DNA of 64,000 nt from Lobosporangium transversale. Its lineage: Eukaryota > Mortierellomycota > Mortierellomycetes > Mortierellales > Mortierellaceae. Shown piece after piece: positions 24,401 through 34,867 of the stretch (positions are counted from its first letter, which is position 1; every line of letters begins with the position of its first letter). The notes beneath the pieces are model-generated. The model did not search any database. It was not told the origin of the DNA and was given only the letters and a program-made list of their open reading frames with translations. The position numbers were made by a program, and so were the translations under genes. Where the stretch lies: assembly GCF_002105155.1 (NCBI RefSeq), contig NW_019028999.1, forward strand, positions 1 through 64,000, written 5' to 3'.

Positions 24401-26260
24401 CCTATCAAACCTAATAATATCGAGCTATCCCGAGAGTCTGTGGAGGGATCTTTAAACGATGCAGTGTCCGGAGCTGTAACAGGATCTACAAGTAGACTTA
24501 CACTTAATCAGGATGTATTAGTAGGCGACATGGATGCAAATGTCATTGTTTCTAGGGATGTCTCTGCTGAAACCAAGTTTGGAACGAACAACACCCACGT
24601 GTCTGTGGACGCTTCGGATACGGAATTTCCCTCTGACGTCCCCTCCAAGGATCTGGCCGTAGGTCAGGTTGAACTGAACAATGTTGCGAGCCAACGAACG
24701 ATTGGAATCCCATCAGAATCAACGAAAGGTCATACGGTGGAAGATTCAGGAGGTCCTAATAATGCATTAGCAATAACCCCTAAAACAAGGGATGGTTTGG
24801 AATGGGGCTTAACCATGAACGAACAGCAATCCCAGCAGACTGTTGGTGATCTCACTGAGGGGCCATTGGAACATAGTTTATCTGATACAGATCCATCAGA
24901 GGCAAACGGAATGTTGTCGCTAGATTCTTCTCAAACAATTGTTGAGGAGCAATCAATGTTAGAACAAGGTGTGGAAATGAGCATGAACAAACCTATTAGA
25001 TCTAGCGTCACCAGCGCCACCTCTCCTCAGGAGACAGATACAGCAATCATAACTTTCAAGAAACATCAGTCAATTTCACCAGGGGCTGGTGTTGTAACAA
25101 GAACTGTCACTGACATCATCACTGATGCCGCAGATGAAAATGTCATGGAGGATTTGATCACTGTAACGGAACCTAAATTTGATACATTTGACTCGCTGCA
25201 AGGCTCTGAAACTGAGCAGTCAGTCTCAGCGAGCAAAAATGGCATCCACCTAGTAGATAAAAGAGAGGGTGCAGAAAAGACAGTCGTATCGGAGCCTGAA
25301 ATGCGGTCTAATGACTGTGTTCGATCATATATCCATGACATTACAGAAAGCTTGAGTGACATGGATGTAGATGGTCCACAAACAGTTCCGAATGTCAGAT
25401 CATCATCTTCTCCCGCTCCGGCCGGGACAATTGCCAAAAACGATGGCTGGGAAACTCATAGTCAGAGTAATGCTATTGACAAGATGAAGCAAAGGCGACG
25501 TTCTTCGACCTCTCCATGGTCTCAGATAGATATTACAGACCATGATAATGAACAGCGGCAGCAAAGATGTCCTCTCATGAGCTGGCACTACGTTCCCGGA
25601 TCAGATATGGCTTTTTTGTCGGCCATGGCCGCAACGGATGCAGATCTGGAGCGCTTCAGACGCGAATCTAGATGGCTAGAAGAGCGCATCCGCCGGCCGA
25701 GGTGGGATAAGGACTCGGAACGTGTGTTGGACAAGTCGTTAGGGCTGACTAGGGATGTTCCACACCCATACTCACATCCACTCAAGGAACACCAAGAACA
25801 AGGTAGCGACCATCAAGACAGCAGCTACAATAATATTAATAGAGCCGGCACAGATGATGCCTCAGCAGCAAAAATGGCAGTAACTTCAGGGACCACATCT
25901 GCAGTTCGATTGAGCTCCAATTCACGGGTTGCGTTCTCTATGCTCAAGACCAATCTATTGTCAGATCTGGAAGAGCAATCGCGTCTGGAGGCGGATCAGC
26001 AGACGCTCCTCAAGGTACTAGACCGTGCTCGGGCTCAAATGGAGGATAAGAAGAAGCAGGCACAACAAATCGAGGAAAAGCTTCGGGGATTGTTGATGCG
26101 GCAAGCAGGTTTAGATCAAGAGTTGTTACGAGTTCGTAAGATGGAGAAGGATTGCTATGAAATTAGAGATCAACAGCGTATTCAGGCTGAGAAAGAGATT
26201 CAACAGCTTGAGGAGACATTGAGTTCTCTGCAGCAGCAACAACAACAGTCACAACAATAG
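21463..26260 (+). CDS. Large Asn/Ser-rich protein with C-terminal coiled coil
   Basis: Not recognised as a known family. Exons 21463-21972, 22189-23046 and 23150-26260 join in phase 0 to give 1492 aa. Exon 1 encodes an Asn-rich tract with runs of up to about 14 N. Exon 2 is Asn/His/Arg-rich with RS-like dipeptides (RDRSRSFKSPTPDIQSRSS, SPGRRDSSS), suggesting RNA or nuclear-speckle association. Exon 3 holds about 700 residues of Ser/Thr-rich disordered sequence. A better-ordered block follows (CPLMSWHYVPGSDMAFLSA, then ERFRRESRWLEERIRRPRW), then a coiled coil of about 100 residues (EEQSRLEADQQTLLKVLDRA to LEETLSSL) and poly-Gln. The coiled coil and the WHYVPG block are where homology should be sought. 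The acceptors of exons 2 and 3 are inferred. Confidence 0.65.
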
Positions 26261-26545
26261 AAACAACAGATGAAGGAAAGTAAGGAAAGTAAGGAAAGCG
26301 GTAGTAGTAGCTACCCGAGAACCAAGGTTCTATGTATTTGAATGGCATAGAAATGCCTGTTGTAAAGTAGAAATGATCCAGATAAACTTTTAAAAGAAAA
26401 CACAGTACTTTTTTATTAACATTATACTATCATCATATTGATCAACGTTTTTTTTTTTTCTTTTTTTTTTGTTTTTGTTTTTGTTTTTGTTTTTGTTTTT
26501 TAAGTCACGAAAGAATGAGAATGAAAGAAATAAGAGGTGAATGGA

Positions 26546-26831
26546 TTACTGATGATATGTGCCGTCATTGGAAACATATTGTGGGTTTCCTGGGACCGAT
26601 TGTGTGATCTTTCCATAGTCTTGAGCATAGTACTGAGGTCCATGCTGTGAGGCTGTGGGTTTGACTGCTCCAGGAGTCGCCACAGAGGCCACGGTAGCAT
26701 GAGGCGAAGGCTCGTAGACAGTGGCAGAATTTCCGGCAGTGAGTGTAGTGGTTGCAGGAGAACTTGCAGTGTAAGCATTAGACTGTCCAGGCATGGGCAT
26801 AGGAATAGGAGGAGATGGGTATTGCTGTTGG

Positions 26832-26890
<59 letters not shown>

Positions 26891-28380
26891 ATATTGCTGC
26901 TGGAGTTGGTCCTGTGCGAGGCCAACAGTTGCAATGCCATCTTGAGGAGGAGTAGTGACCGTGGTAGGAATGCTAGCAGATTGATACTGTTGCTGTTGTT
27001 GATGATGCTGCTGTTGCTGGTCATAGTAAGGATCTACAGTTTGGAACTTGGGAGAAGGTGTAGGATGAGCAGGTGCAGGAGGGGGGACGACTGTTGGGTA
27101 AAATGCTTGTTGATTTGGCTGGTTGGGATCTGCATACACGCCAGGTTGCTGTTGAATATAATATCCAGACGCTGGGGATTGCTGCGAGACAAATTGCTGT
27201 TGCTGTGGGGGCTGAAGCTGTTGCTGAGGTTGGAACTGTTGTTGCTGAGGTTGGAACTGCTGTTGAGTATATGCAGGCTGCTGTTGGAATTGAGGTTGTG
27301 GCTGGAACTGCTGGACTTGTTGCATGGGAGGACTCTGAGCAAATTGATTCTGCTGAACTTGCTGTAAGGCTGGAGGAGGTGGTTGGCCTTGATATACATG
27401 CGTTGCTCCTCCAGGAGGGCCAGCACCAGCACCAGCTGCTGCTGTAGCTGCTGTGAGCTTGTCATTTTTGTTCTTTCTTCTGCTTCGGAAGACAAAGAAC
27501 AAGGCCACGCCCAGAACAAGGGCAGCTACACCACATCCAATACCGATGTACAGGCCAGTTTTGCTACCTCCTTCACTATTGCTCTCATCTCCATCTCTAC
27601 CATTTCTACTTCCACTGGGGCTAGTAGTGGACCGTGGGCTACTTCGAGTGGATGTAAAGGTGGGATTGTATGGATTGACTAAAAAGATTTAGTGGTCCAG
27701 GCCCAAAGGAGAACAACGAACACGTTTGATTTAAGATTTACGCCGAATGCATAAATAATCAGAAGCGAATTATAATAAGTGATATTAGCAGCTTTGCCAA
27801 AGATTGTCTAATTTTTTTTTTTTTTTTTTTTTTTTTGGTAGCAGGGCAATCAATAAAAACTTACCGTTCTGATTACTGTTGCAGGAGGCGACGTAGGTGG
27901 TAGGGGTCAACGCACCCTCTTGACCAGGGATAGTAATGATGCATGGATAACAGGTTTCTAATATAAAGTAATAAAATTTTCCAAGAATAAAATTCAGTAA
28001 AAGCACGACAATGCTTATTTTTTTATAGCACATCAAATGAGAAGACCTACTGTAGTGCTCAATGACATCCGCAGCGCAAATACAGGCCAGTGTGGCTGGA
28101 CTCGAGGAGTTACTATGTTAGAGGAAAGACAAGAGACAAGTTGATATCAGAGAAAAGATGAAAGGTGGAGTGAAAGGGACTGTTCAGCAAGATAACAATA
28201 GATCCTCAATAAGCAACGTTGAATTGAATATGTCGATGGATATGTCAAGAGAGAGTAAGAGAGAAGTGAGAGAGGAGTGAGTGTGAGGAAAGATAGCCCT
28301 TACCCATGGGCATTGGTACATGTTGCAAAGTCAGTATAAAAGTCAGTGCAGTCAGTGAGGAAACAAGTTCCAGAAGACAT
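26546..28380 (-). CDS. Single-pass membrane protein: Cys-rich ectodomain, Gln-rich cytoplasmic tail
   Basis: Four exons (28304-28380, 28051-28112, 27865-27957, 26546-27678) keep phase and give 454 aa. The first 80 or so residues contain eight Cys (MSSGTCFLTDCTDFY, ATCTNAHG, ACICAADVIEHY, TCYPCIIT, VASCNSNQ), resembling a small extracellular module. A Ser/Thr/Pro stalk, one membrane helix (GLYIGIGCGVAALVLGVALF) and a basic stop-transfer RSRRKNKNDK follow. The remaining roughly 300 residues are Gln/Pro-rich with a long CAG/CAA run. No classical cleaved signal peptide is visible, so the orientation rests on the charge pattern. A wall or stress sensor resembling yeast Mid2/Wsc in layout is possible, but there is no sequence match I can name. 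Intron 3 contains A25 on the sense strand. Confidence 0.7.
26833..26890. repeat. Coding trinucleotide repeat (poly-Gln on the minus strand)
   Basis: An alternating tgctgt array encodes about 18 Gln in a row in the tail of the membrane protein. CAG and CAA alternate, which keeps such arrays more stable than pure CAG. Confidence 0.85.
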
Positions 28381-28921
28381 GATGAGGATGTAGGGATGTA
28401 ACGGATGAAAGATGAGAAGGATGAGGAGAATGAAGGAAAAAAAAAAAAAAAAAAGAAAAAACTGAGGAAGGGTTCCTGAGAAATAAACTAAAGTTGATTA
28501 ATAGGTTAGAACTACTGTAGACCAGAGACAAACCCTGTGGGGCTTCCTTGGGTTCATTCACCCTTCGGTGGCAAACTGGAAGAGCTCACAATAAACACAA
28601 CCTTTGTGTTCACAAAAAAGATTAAAAGACTCTTCCATGGAGAGGTTGATCGATGATGACCAACAAACTTTGTCTTGGATTGAGGCAGTGCTAGAGAAAA
28701 AAAAATCACTCAGGACTTTTGCTCTAACCAAATGTCGAGCATTGCCCCCCCCTACTCCGAAGGTGGTAACGGATAGCTTACTTGGGAATGGTCAGATACC
28801 GTGGCGTAAAAAAAAGAGGTTACAGATTAGAGCACGTGGCCTTCAATTTAATTAAAAAATAAATAAAATAAAATAAAATAAAATAAATAAACGGCAAAAC
28901 ATCCAAAACCGTCTTTTTGTC
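28381..28921. other. Divergent intergenic region
   Basis: About 540 bp between two genes transcribed away from each other. It contains an (AAAAT)n-like stretch at about 28856-28890, close to the methyltransferase start. No gene seen. Confidence 0.5.
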
Positions 28922-30509
28922 ATGAACAATCATAGGGATGCCATGGCTTTTACATCCGATACGAAACAGAAGCAAGCCTATCTAGGCAACCAAGGATGCC
29001 TGGACACAGACATAGCACCAATTGAGCTGATATTGTCAGTACCCATGGGTCTCGAAGATGTAGCGGTGCACAAATTGCCCCCAGTGCTTGTCGAGACTGC
29101 CATCAAGATCAGATATCGAGTTGGATCTGGCTGTATAATTGTCAACATGGATACAAGTAGAATCAGCGTACAGATTATGAAAGTCATATTGGACCTAGTA
29201 GAGCATCCACCCCTCTGTGTCTTTGCAGTTTATGTTTCTATTGGTGAAATAACGATACCTCAGATCGTGTTTAACGATACACAAGAATTTTCAGCTTTTG
29301 TCAGGAATGGGTTCAGAACATCTACACATCACGAGCCTCTGGAGCATGATCAAAATCATTCTTCGGTGACTCAGGAAATGAAAGGCATGGACGCATTTGA
29401 TCTGAAGCTACAATGGCAACATGGTCTTTCTGTACTCATGTCCATTCCCTCACCATTGGCAGCACGCTTAACAGCCATAAAGAGCACGTTTTTGAAACTG
29501 AATAGCAACGAGAGTACACGCGATCCCATCCGATTTAGAGCGTCTTTTGATCGTGGTGAAGTTCAACATAAAGGAGTTCGGTCTCAAGATATTGCAGCAG
29601 GTTTAGGAAATCTCATGAGCATGGCCTTTCCGTCCTGGAAAGTTGATCTGAAAGATTATGAAGTGGAAGCCGTAGGCAGATGGATACAAGAAGAATCGGA
29701 AGAAGTTGAGTTCAAAACTGATGTAGCAACAACAAAGGGGCGGCAACAAAATACATCCTCCATAGTTAAGGGCATGAGGATGCATGTTGGAATGGCTTTA
29801 CCGCTAAAACTTTCAAGCTGCCCATATCGGTTTCGGCCCATGTGGGGACGTACAGCATTAAAGATTGAAATCGCATACTTACTCCTAGCGATGGCTGGCC
29901 CTAAGCCTGGAGATATAGTTATGGATTTTTGCTCAGGCATTGGCACTATCCCTATTGTGGGATCGATACATTATCCAGGATCGCTATTTGTGGGATCTGA
30001 ATATTTGCAGATCAATGTTGATAAAGCAGCAGAGAACTCTAGAGGTATGCAAGAAAAAGTGAATCAAAAGTCGCAGACAGAGACAGGACTTCTAAGCAAC
30101 GATATAATTGGGCCTGTTCTTTTTATTGGAGATGCAAGGGCTATTTGCTGGAGATCCGAGACAGTAGACTTGATTGTCAGTGGTATGTGTAGTAATGCTC
30201 CTGCGAAGGCTTTCCTCTTCCTTCAAAAAAGACTCCACTAATAATACCTATATATAATGATTGATAGATTTACCATGGGGTCAAAGAGAAAACTCACACG
30301 TGTACAATTGCAAGCTATACCCCCGAATGTTGCGAGAAATGATCCGTGTGCTCAAGACAAACGGCCGTGCATTACTGATCACAGGTGAACGCAAGCTGCT
30401 ACAGAGACAACTGGATGCTCCTTTTGCAAAGTCATCTCTACAAATAGTGAATAAGAGAGAAGTTACGATAGGCTTCAAGGTAGTTGTCTTTGAGATCCTC
30501 CGCATTTAA
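28922..30509 (+). CDS. THUMP-domain tRNA (guanine-N2) methyltransferase, THUMPD3/Trm14-like
   Basis: SAM-dependent RNA methyltransferase; family members make m2G in the tRNA acceptor stem, and the human enzyme THUMPD3 works with TRMT112. Exons 28922-30182 and 30268-30509 join in phase to give 500 aa. The N-terminal half starts with ELILSVPMGLEDVAVHKLPP, typical of this family, and carries a divergent THUMP-like region. The Rossmann domain begins with FRPMWGRTALKIEIAYLLL. Motif I is VMDFCSGIGTIPI, the acidic motif is VGSEYLQINVDKAAEN, and the catalytic loop is SDLPWGQRENS, with the D-L-P-W-G form of the N/D-P-P-[FWY] motif; the intron falls just before this loop. Trm11 is less likely because of the DLPWG context. 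Confidence 0.85.
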
Positions 30510-30803
30510 CCAAGAATTCCAGTGTTTTAAAAGAAAAAAAAATAGTTTCATTCCGAGACCGACATGCGTTGCCAAAAAAAATGTTTTAAACTGGTCATTC
30601 TTAACATTTATCCAATGCCTTCAGCCAACATTGACTGGCAAGCCAACATACCTCATCATTTGTGACATACCACTGTCAGCAAACCACTTTATTTCTTGGT
30701 TGACTTCCTCGTCAAGCTCGTCGCATCTCATTTTCTCTACCCTGAACAATCCATATTTTTTAAATAAAAGAAACCGTCTCGTCCTTAGGAAAACCTTAAA
30801 CAA

Positions 30804-33800
30804 ATGCTTTCAAAGATTTCCTCGTCCTTCCTTCACAGATCATTAGCGCTCTTGACAGAACAAGGGACTACTACCACAATAGATCAGGGCCATAAATCCC
30901 TCAATTCAACTCTATTCTCTTTGATCACTTCAGCTTCAGACGCGGCCCCAGGTTTTTCTTCCCATGTATCTTTCTCACCTAGCACAGCTTTCAACAGTAC
31001 AGAGTCTGATTTTATTGAGCTGATAGACCGATCTCGGAGCAACCATCCACTGGTTACGGTCGCTAACTGGTTTAGTCTTATTGGATCACTGCTGATTATA
31101 TTCCATGCTCCGATGGTCATGCAGCGGGTGCCAGCACAGCGAAAACGTATGGTGATTATCTTCCTCACTGCCGTCTCGAATTTTGGCTTTGCACTAGCTA
31201 ACGTTATCACTGGTAAGGACAGGGATACCATACTTCATAATGTCCTTCTTTAACCCATAGAACAGATATAATATTTACCTTATTTTCGAGCATAGATTAC
31301 ACATCTGCATCAACGCGTGCTCAATGCACTGTGTCTGCTTGGTGTTATGTAAGGTTTTGACCGAAAGCTGGCCGTGATTTATAGAGCTTTATGATGAAAG
31401 TTAACGCTTTCGTCTTCTATTTTTTTTTTTTTTTTTTTTAATTTTCTACCACGAAATACTTAACAACCAGGTATTCTTTCAGCTATTGACATGTACACTT
31501 GTCATTTCCAGTACGTCTCGACTCTGCGGTGTGTTCTTGTTTACTGAGAGACGATCTATACCATTTAAATACATTGCAGTTTGCCCTCTGATCGCATTTG
31601 TTCTGGCCACAGCACCAGCTGCGACTAGGCACTTCAACTTTAATGAATGTGGGCACTATTGCTGGTTCACGACTACGCCAGGACAGACAGACTGCAAAGT
31701 TAGGTCATTTTGGGCATGGTTCTGCTTCTATGCCTGGATGATATTATTCTTGATATTTCTTTTCGGCTCCACACTGTTCGTAATGTTCAGGATAACACTC
31801 GCTGTGATACGTTTAAAAGCAGATCTCAACAAGATCGCATGCCAGGCACCTGACTATCTAATAAACAAAGACGCTTCTTCTCGCTCAACTTCAACTATGG
31901 AGAGGTTGCGGTCTATAAGTCAAAGCGTAAGAAGTAAAAGAATATCACTGCTCTCTAATACAAGTCGCCAAAGTAAATCAATTGAAAGTCAAGAACACGG
32001 TGTGCAAGAGCAAAGGCAAGAGGACAGGTGCGTAGAGGGCCTGAGTTTGTCGGGGACAGAGGTCGGGGCTCGTAATGATCAGAGGGACGAGCAAGGGCAC
32101 GAGCAAATGGACGGCTCTTGCCGACACAGAAATTATATGATAACCAGCAATCCATCACCAACTTTTAATGGTAGCGACGATACCACTGTAGCACCAACTG
32201 TCACGATCACCGATATTGGTTCCTCAATTCAACATGGCCGTATCGTACCCTCAATAAGCCCTAATGGTGTCCAGCAAACAAGCCCACGAGGTATGGCTGC
32301 ATTTCCCGTTAAGGATCGATCTTATCTGGCAGCACTTCTTCGTCAGGCGTTCTATCCAATATCGATCTCCGTCTCAGGATGTATCCAAATCTTTGTCGAC
32401 TTGACTTTGTCGGATAGAAACCAGTACGACGGCGCATTGGATTATTTCGTGAATGTAGCGACGAGTATCCAAGGGTTTCTGTTCTTCATAGTCTTTATAT
32501 TTGATCCTGCTGTGGTGCAAACGTATCAATATTGGCGGAAGTATCTGGTCTGGAAATACTACATTGAGTTTTATTACAGTCTAGGGATGCCATTCGAAGC
32601 ACGTGAATTCCAGGAGCGATTCAGGGAAAAGTGCCAAACACTCAATCCACATGGCAATGACCCAAAAACTGACCAGCTGACTAAACCCCCTCCATATTCA
32701 TGGTCGCTTCGGTGTGATGATTTGGCCACCCCTTCAGAATTCTATACTACATATCCATTTACCGTCACTTCAAACATGGATTCTATTTATAATGCCAGTC
32801 AAGCTCCACAAAGTGTAAACTATTGGACGGCTATGCGTAGCAACAAAGGATCAACAGATGAGAGCGTTAGTGGCGTTGGGAATCCTGTGTTTATTTCACC
32901 GGCAGGGGTGGTTCCGAAAAATGATAAAGCGTGTGTAGAGGATTTGTTTACAGATTCGGATGCGAAATATTCCTCATCCGTACCAGTCAAAAAGCAACAT
33001 CAACAACAGTATGATAATAAGATTATGAAGAACACGGATTTCCCCCATACTTCCCCTGGCTTATTCTCTGACACAGCACTCTTGTCGCAAGCCCCTGGCA
33101 TAGAGGATATCAGAGTACACCCTATGATGAAAACCAACATCGACAATGGATGTAGCACTTCGTATATTTCTCCATATCACGAGAGCAATGAAGCTACAGG
33201 GCAGGCGATGGGCCATAATACTACCAAATTCATACCGACTCCTGAAGAACAGCGGGGTTTATCATTAGCCAGGCCATTATTGCCGTATAGTTGTCCTAAT
33301 CTCGGTCCCGACTATACTACCGTCAGCATACAAGAAGACCCCACTCTATCCTACTATTCAAGGGCGATCAACGATCCGACAGTCAATAATTTGTACGATA
33401 AAAATTTAAAACTTGATCTTGGTCCCCAAAGACCTCAATACAAACGCCGACGATCATCCGATATCTGTTCACATCAGCCAGGCGGAATAATTTCTCCTCC
33501 TAAACCCTCTAAAACATCGACTATTGGTGGGAATGATTGGGTCCCTGGTTGTGTTCGCTCTTCCAAGTCATCATCGGCAGACAGGGGGACTCTTCGTACA
33601 AGTGCTGATTTGACTATTAGCGGGGGATCCTTCAGCGTTCGAATTGGATCTTTCATACCCATTATTACATATGCGGCTAACTGTTCGATTCAAGAGAGAT
33701 ATCAGCAGCAGTTCCGATTCCCAAAATGGGCATATCTGATACATAGAGTTATTCGACGCATATTCATCCCATCCGAAGTAAGGATGCCACCGATTCCGAA

Positions 33801-34005
33801 TCCTTTTGCAAAGGAGAGCCGAAGAGCAAGGGTACAGCATCAAGCGATGTTGGTGAGGAAACAGAGCGAGATTCATACCGTTCATGATCATCTGCGGTCA
33901 CCTACAAATTCACAGCAGATGCGAAGAACGAGTGAAGTGGCCGAAAGCGACTTTATCACATTACCAGACCCAATTCATCCTAGAGGGTTGCCAAACAACT
34001 TTTAA
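30804..34005 (+). CDS. Seven-transmembrane receptor, cAMP-receptor/Git3-like
   Basis: Exons 30804-31212, 31296-31348 and 31471-34005 keep phase and give 998 aa. An N-terminal extracellular stretch with Asn-Ser/Thr sites comes first. Membrane segments are seen at WFSLIGSLLIIFHAPMVM, MVIIFLTAVSNFGFALANVI, FFQLLTCTLVISS, YIAVCPLIAFVLA, the very hydrophobic FYAWMILFLIFLFGSTLFVM, YPISISVSGCIQIFVDL and VATSIQGFLFFIVFIFD. Extracellular Cys pairs (AQCTVSAWC; ECGHYCWF) fit a disulfide as in class E-type GPCRs. A third cytoplasmic loop of roughly 160 residues and a cytoplasmic tail of about 490 residues, both Ser/Thr-rich, are unusually long and suit phosphorylation and G-protein coupling. The ligand is unknown. 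The second intron has a T20 run. Confidence 0.82.
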
Positions 34006-34867
34006 ATGTCAATAACAGAGGTGAATCTTATGTTGACAAAATTTGACTAAGAATCCGATTATGTGTTTATTATAACCGTGCTAATTTCTATATTGTATAT
34101 CTGAGGGTCATAACAAAGGTGCATGACAAAGAAGAGATGGACAAGTATGAGTGCATTTAAAAGAGCGAGTACCATATTCTTGTTTCACGGGGAGCCATAA
34201 TTAAGATGGAAACAAAATGTATGCGAAAACGACATGTTGCAAATAAAAAAGGGGTGTTGCAAACTATTTCACAAGCAGGCGTCATTCTGATAGATCAGTC
34301 TCTCTTTGAGATTGCTGGAGAGCCAAAGTTGAAGACGGAGCTCTGTAACTACTTGGGTTACAGCCTGCTGGCTATCTAGGCCTTTATCACAATATATGGG
34401 TGGACAGCAAGGTGAGTCTTGTGGAGCATTTCCTTCTCTTCCCTCTCTCCCCAAATGTCTTCCCGAGCACCTTTATATGCATACATTTTAAGCTTGATGT
34501 GGAGACAATGAGACATTGGGATGGGAAAATAACATCATTGGCTATCGTTATTTATGTGTTCGTCTTTTTTTTTTTTTTTTTTTTTCCACATTTGTAGAAA
34601 AATCCATACAGACGTCCAAAATTGAATACATAATACGTATCTCATATGGCATTCCCGTGTATAAATACCATCAAGGGTCCAGCCATTTTAGTTTCTTTAT
34701 CACGTTTTAGTCCATTTCTGCTTGTTTATCATCAACGCTCCCACACCCCAGCCCTCACTACCCCCAGGACCAGTAGCAGAAGCAGTTGTGGTCGAATCCA
34801 ACCCTTCTTGCTCGCAGCTTCACACACTCTTTCACTCACCCAATTCCTGACCTATCCTTCCCTTGCA
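34006..34867. other. Intergenic region with promoter of the fusion gene
   Basis: Contains T22 at 34565-34586 and a TATA box. A short minus frame at 34269-34454 has no recognisable product. Confidence 0.5.
34660..34667 (+). promoter_or_regulatory. TATA box (TATAAATA)
   Basis: TATAAATA lies 201 bases before the start codon of the transferase-like/EEP fusion gene, followed by a pyrimidine-rich leader. Confidence 0.45.

Noticed and set aside
26699-27367. Leu-rich open frame on the plus strand
   Set aside because: It is the reverse of the CAG/CAA poly-Gln coding repeat of the membrane-protein gene, which reads as Leu on the other strand.
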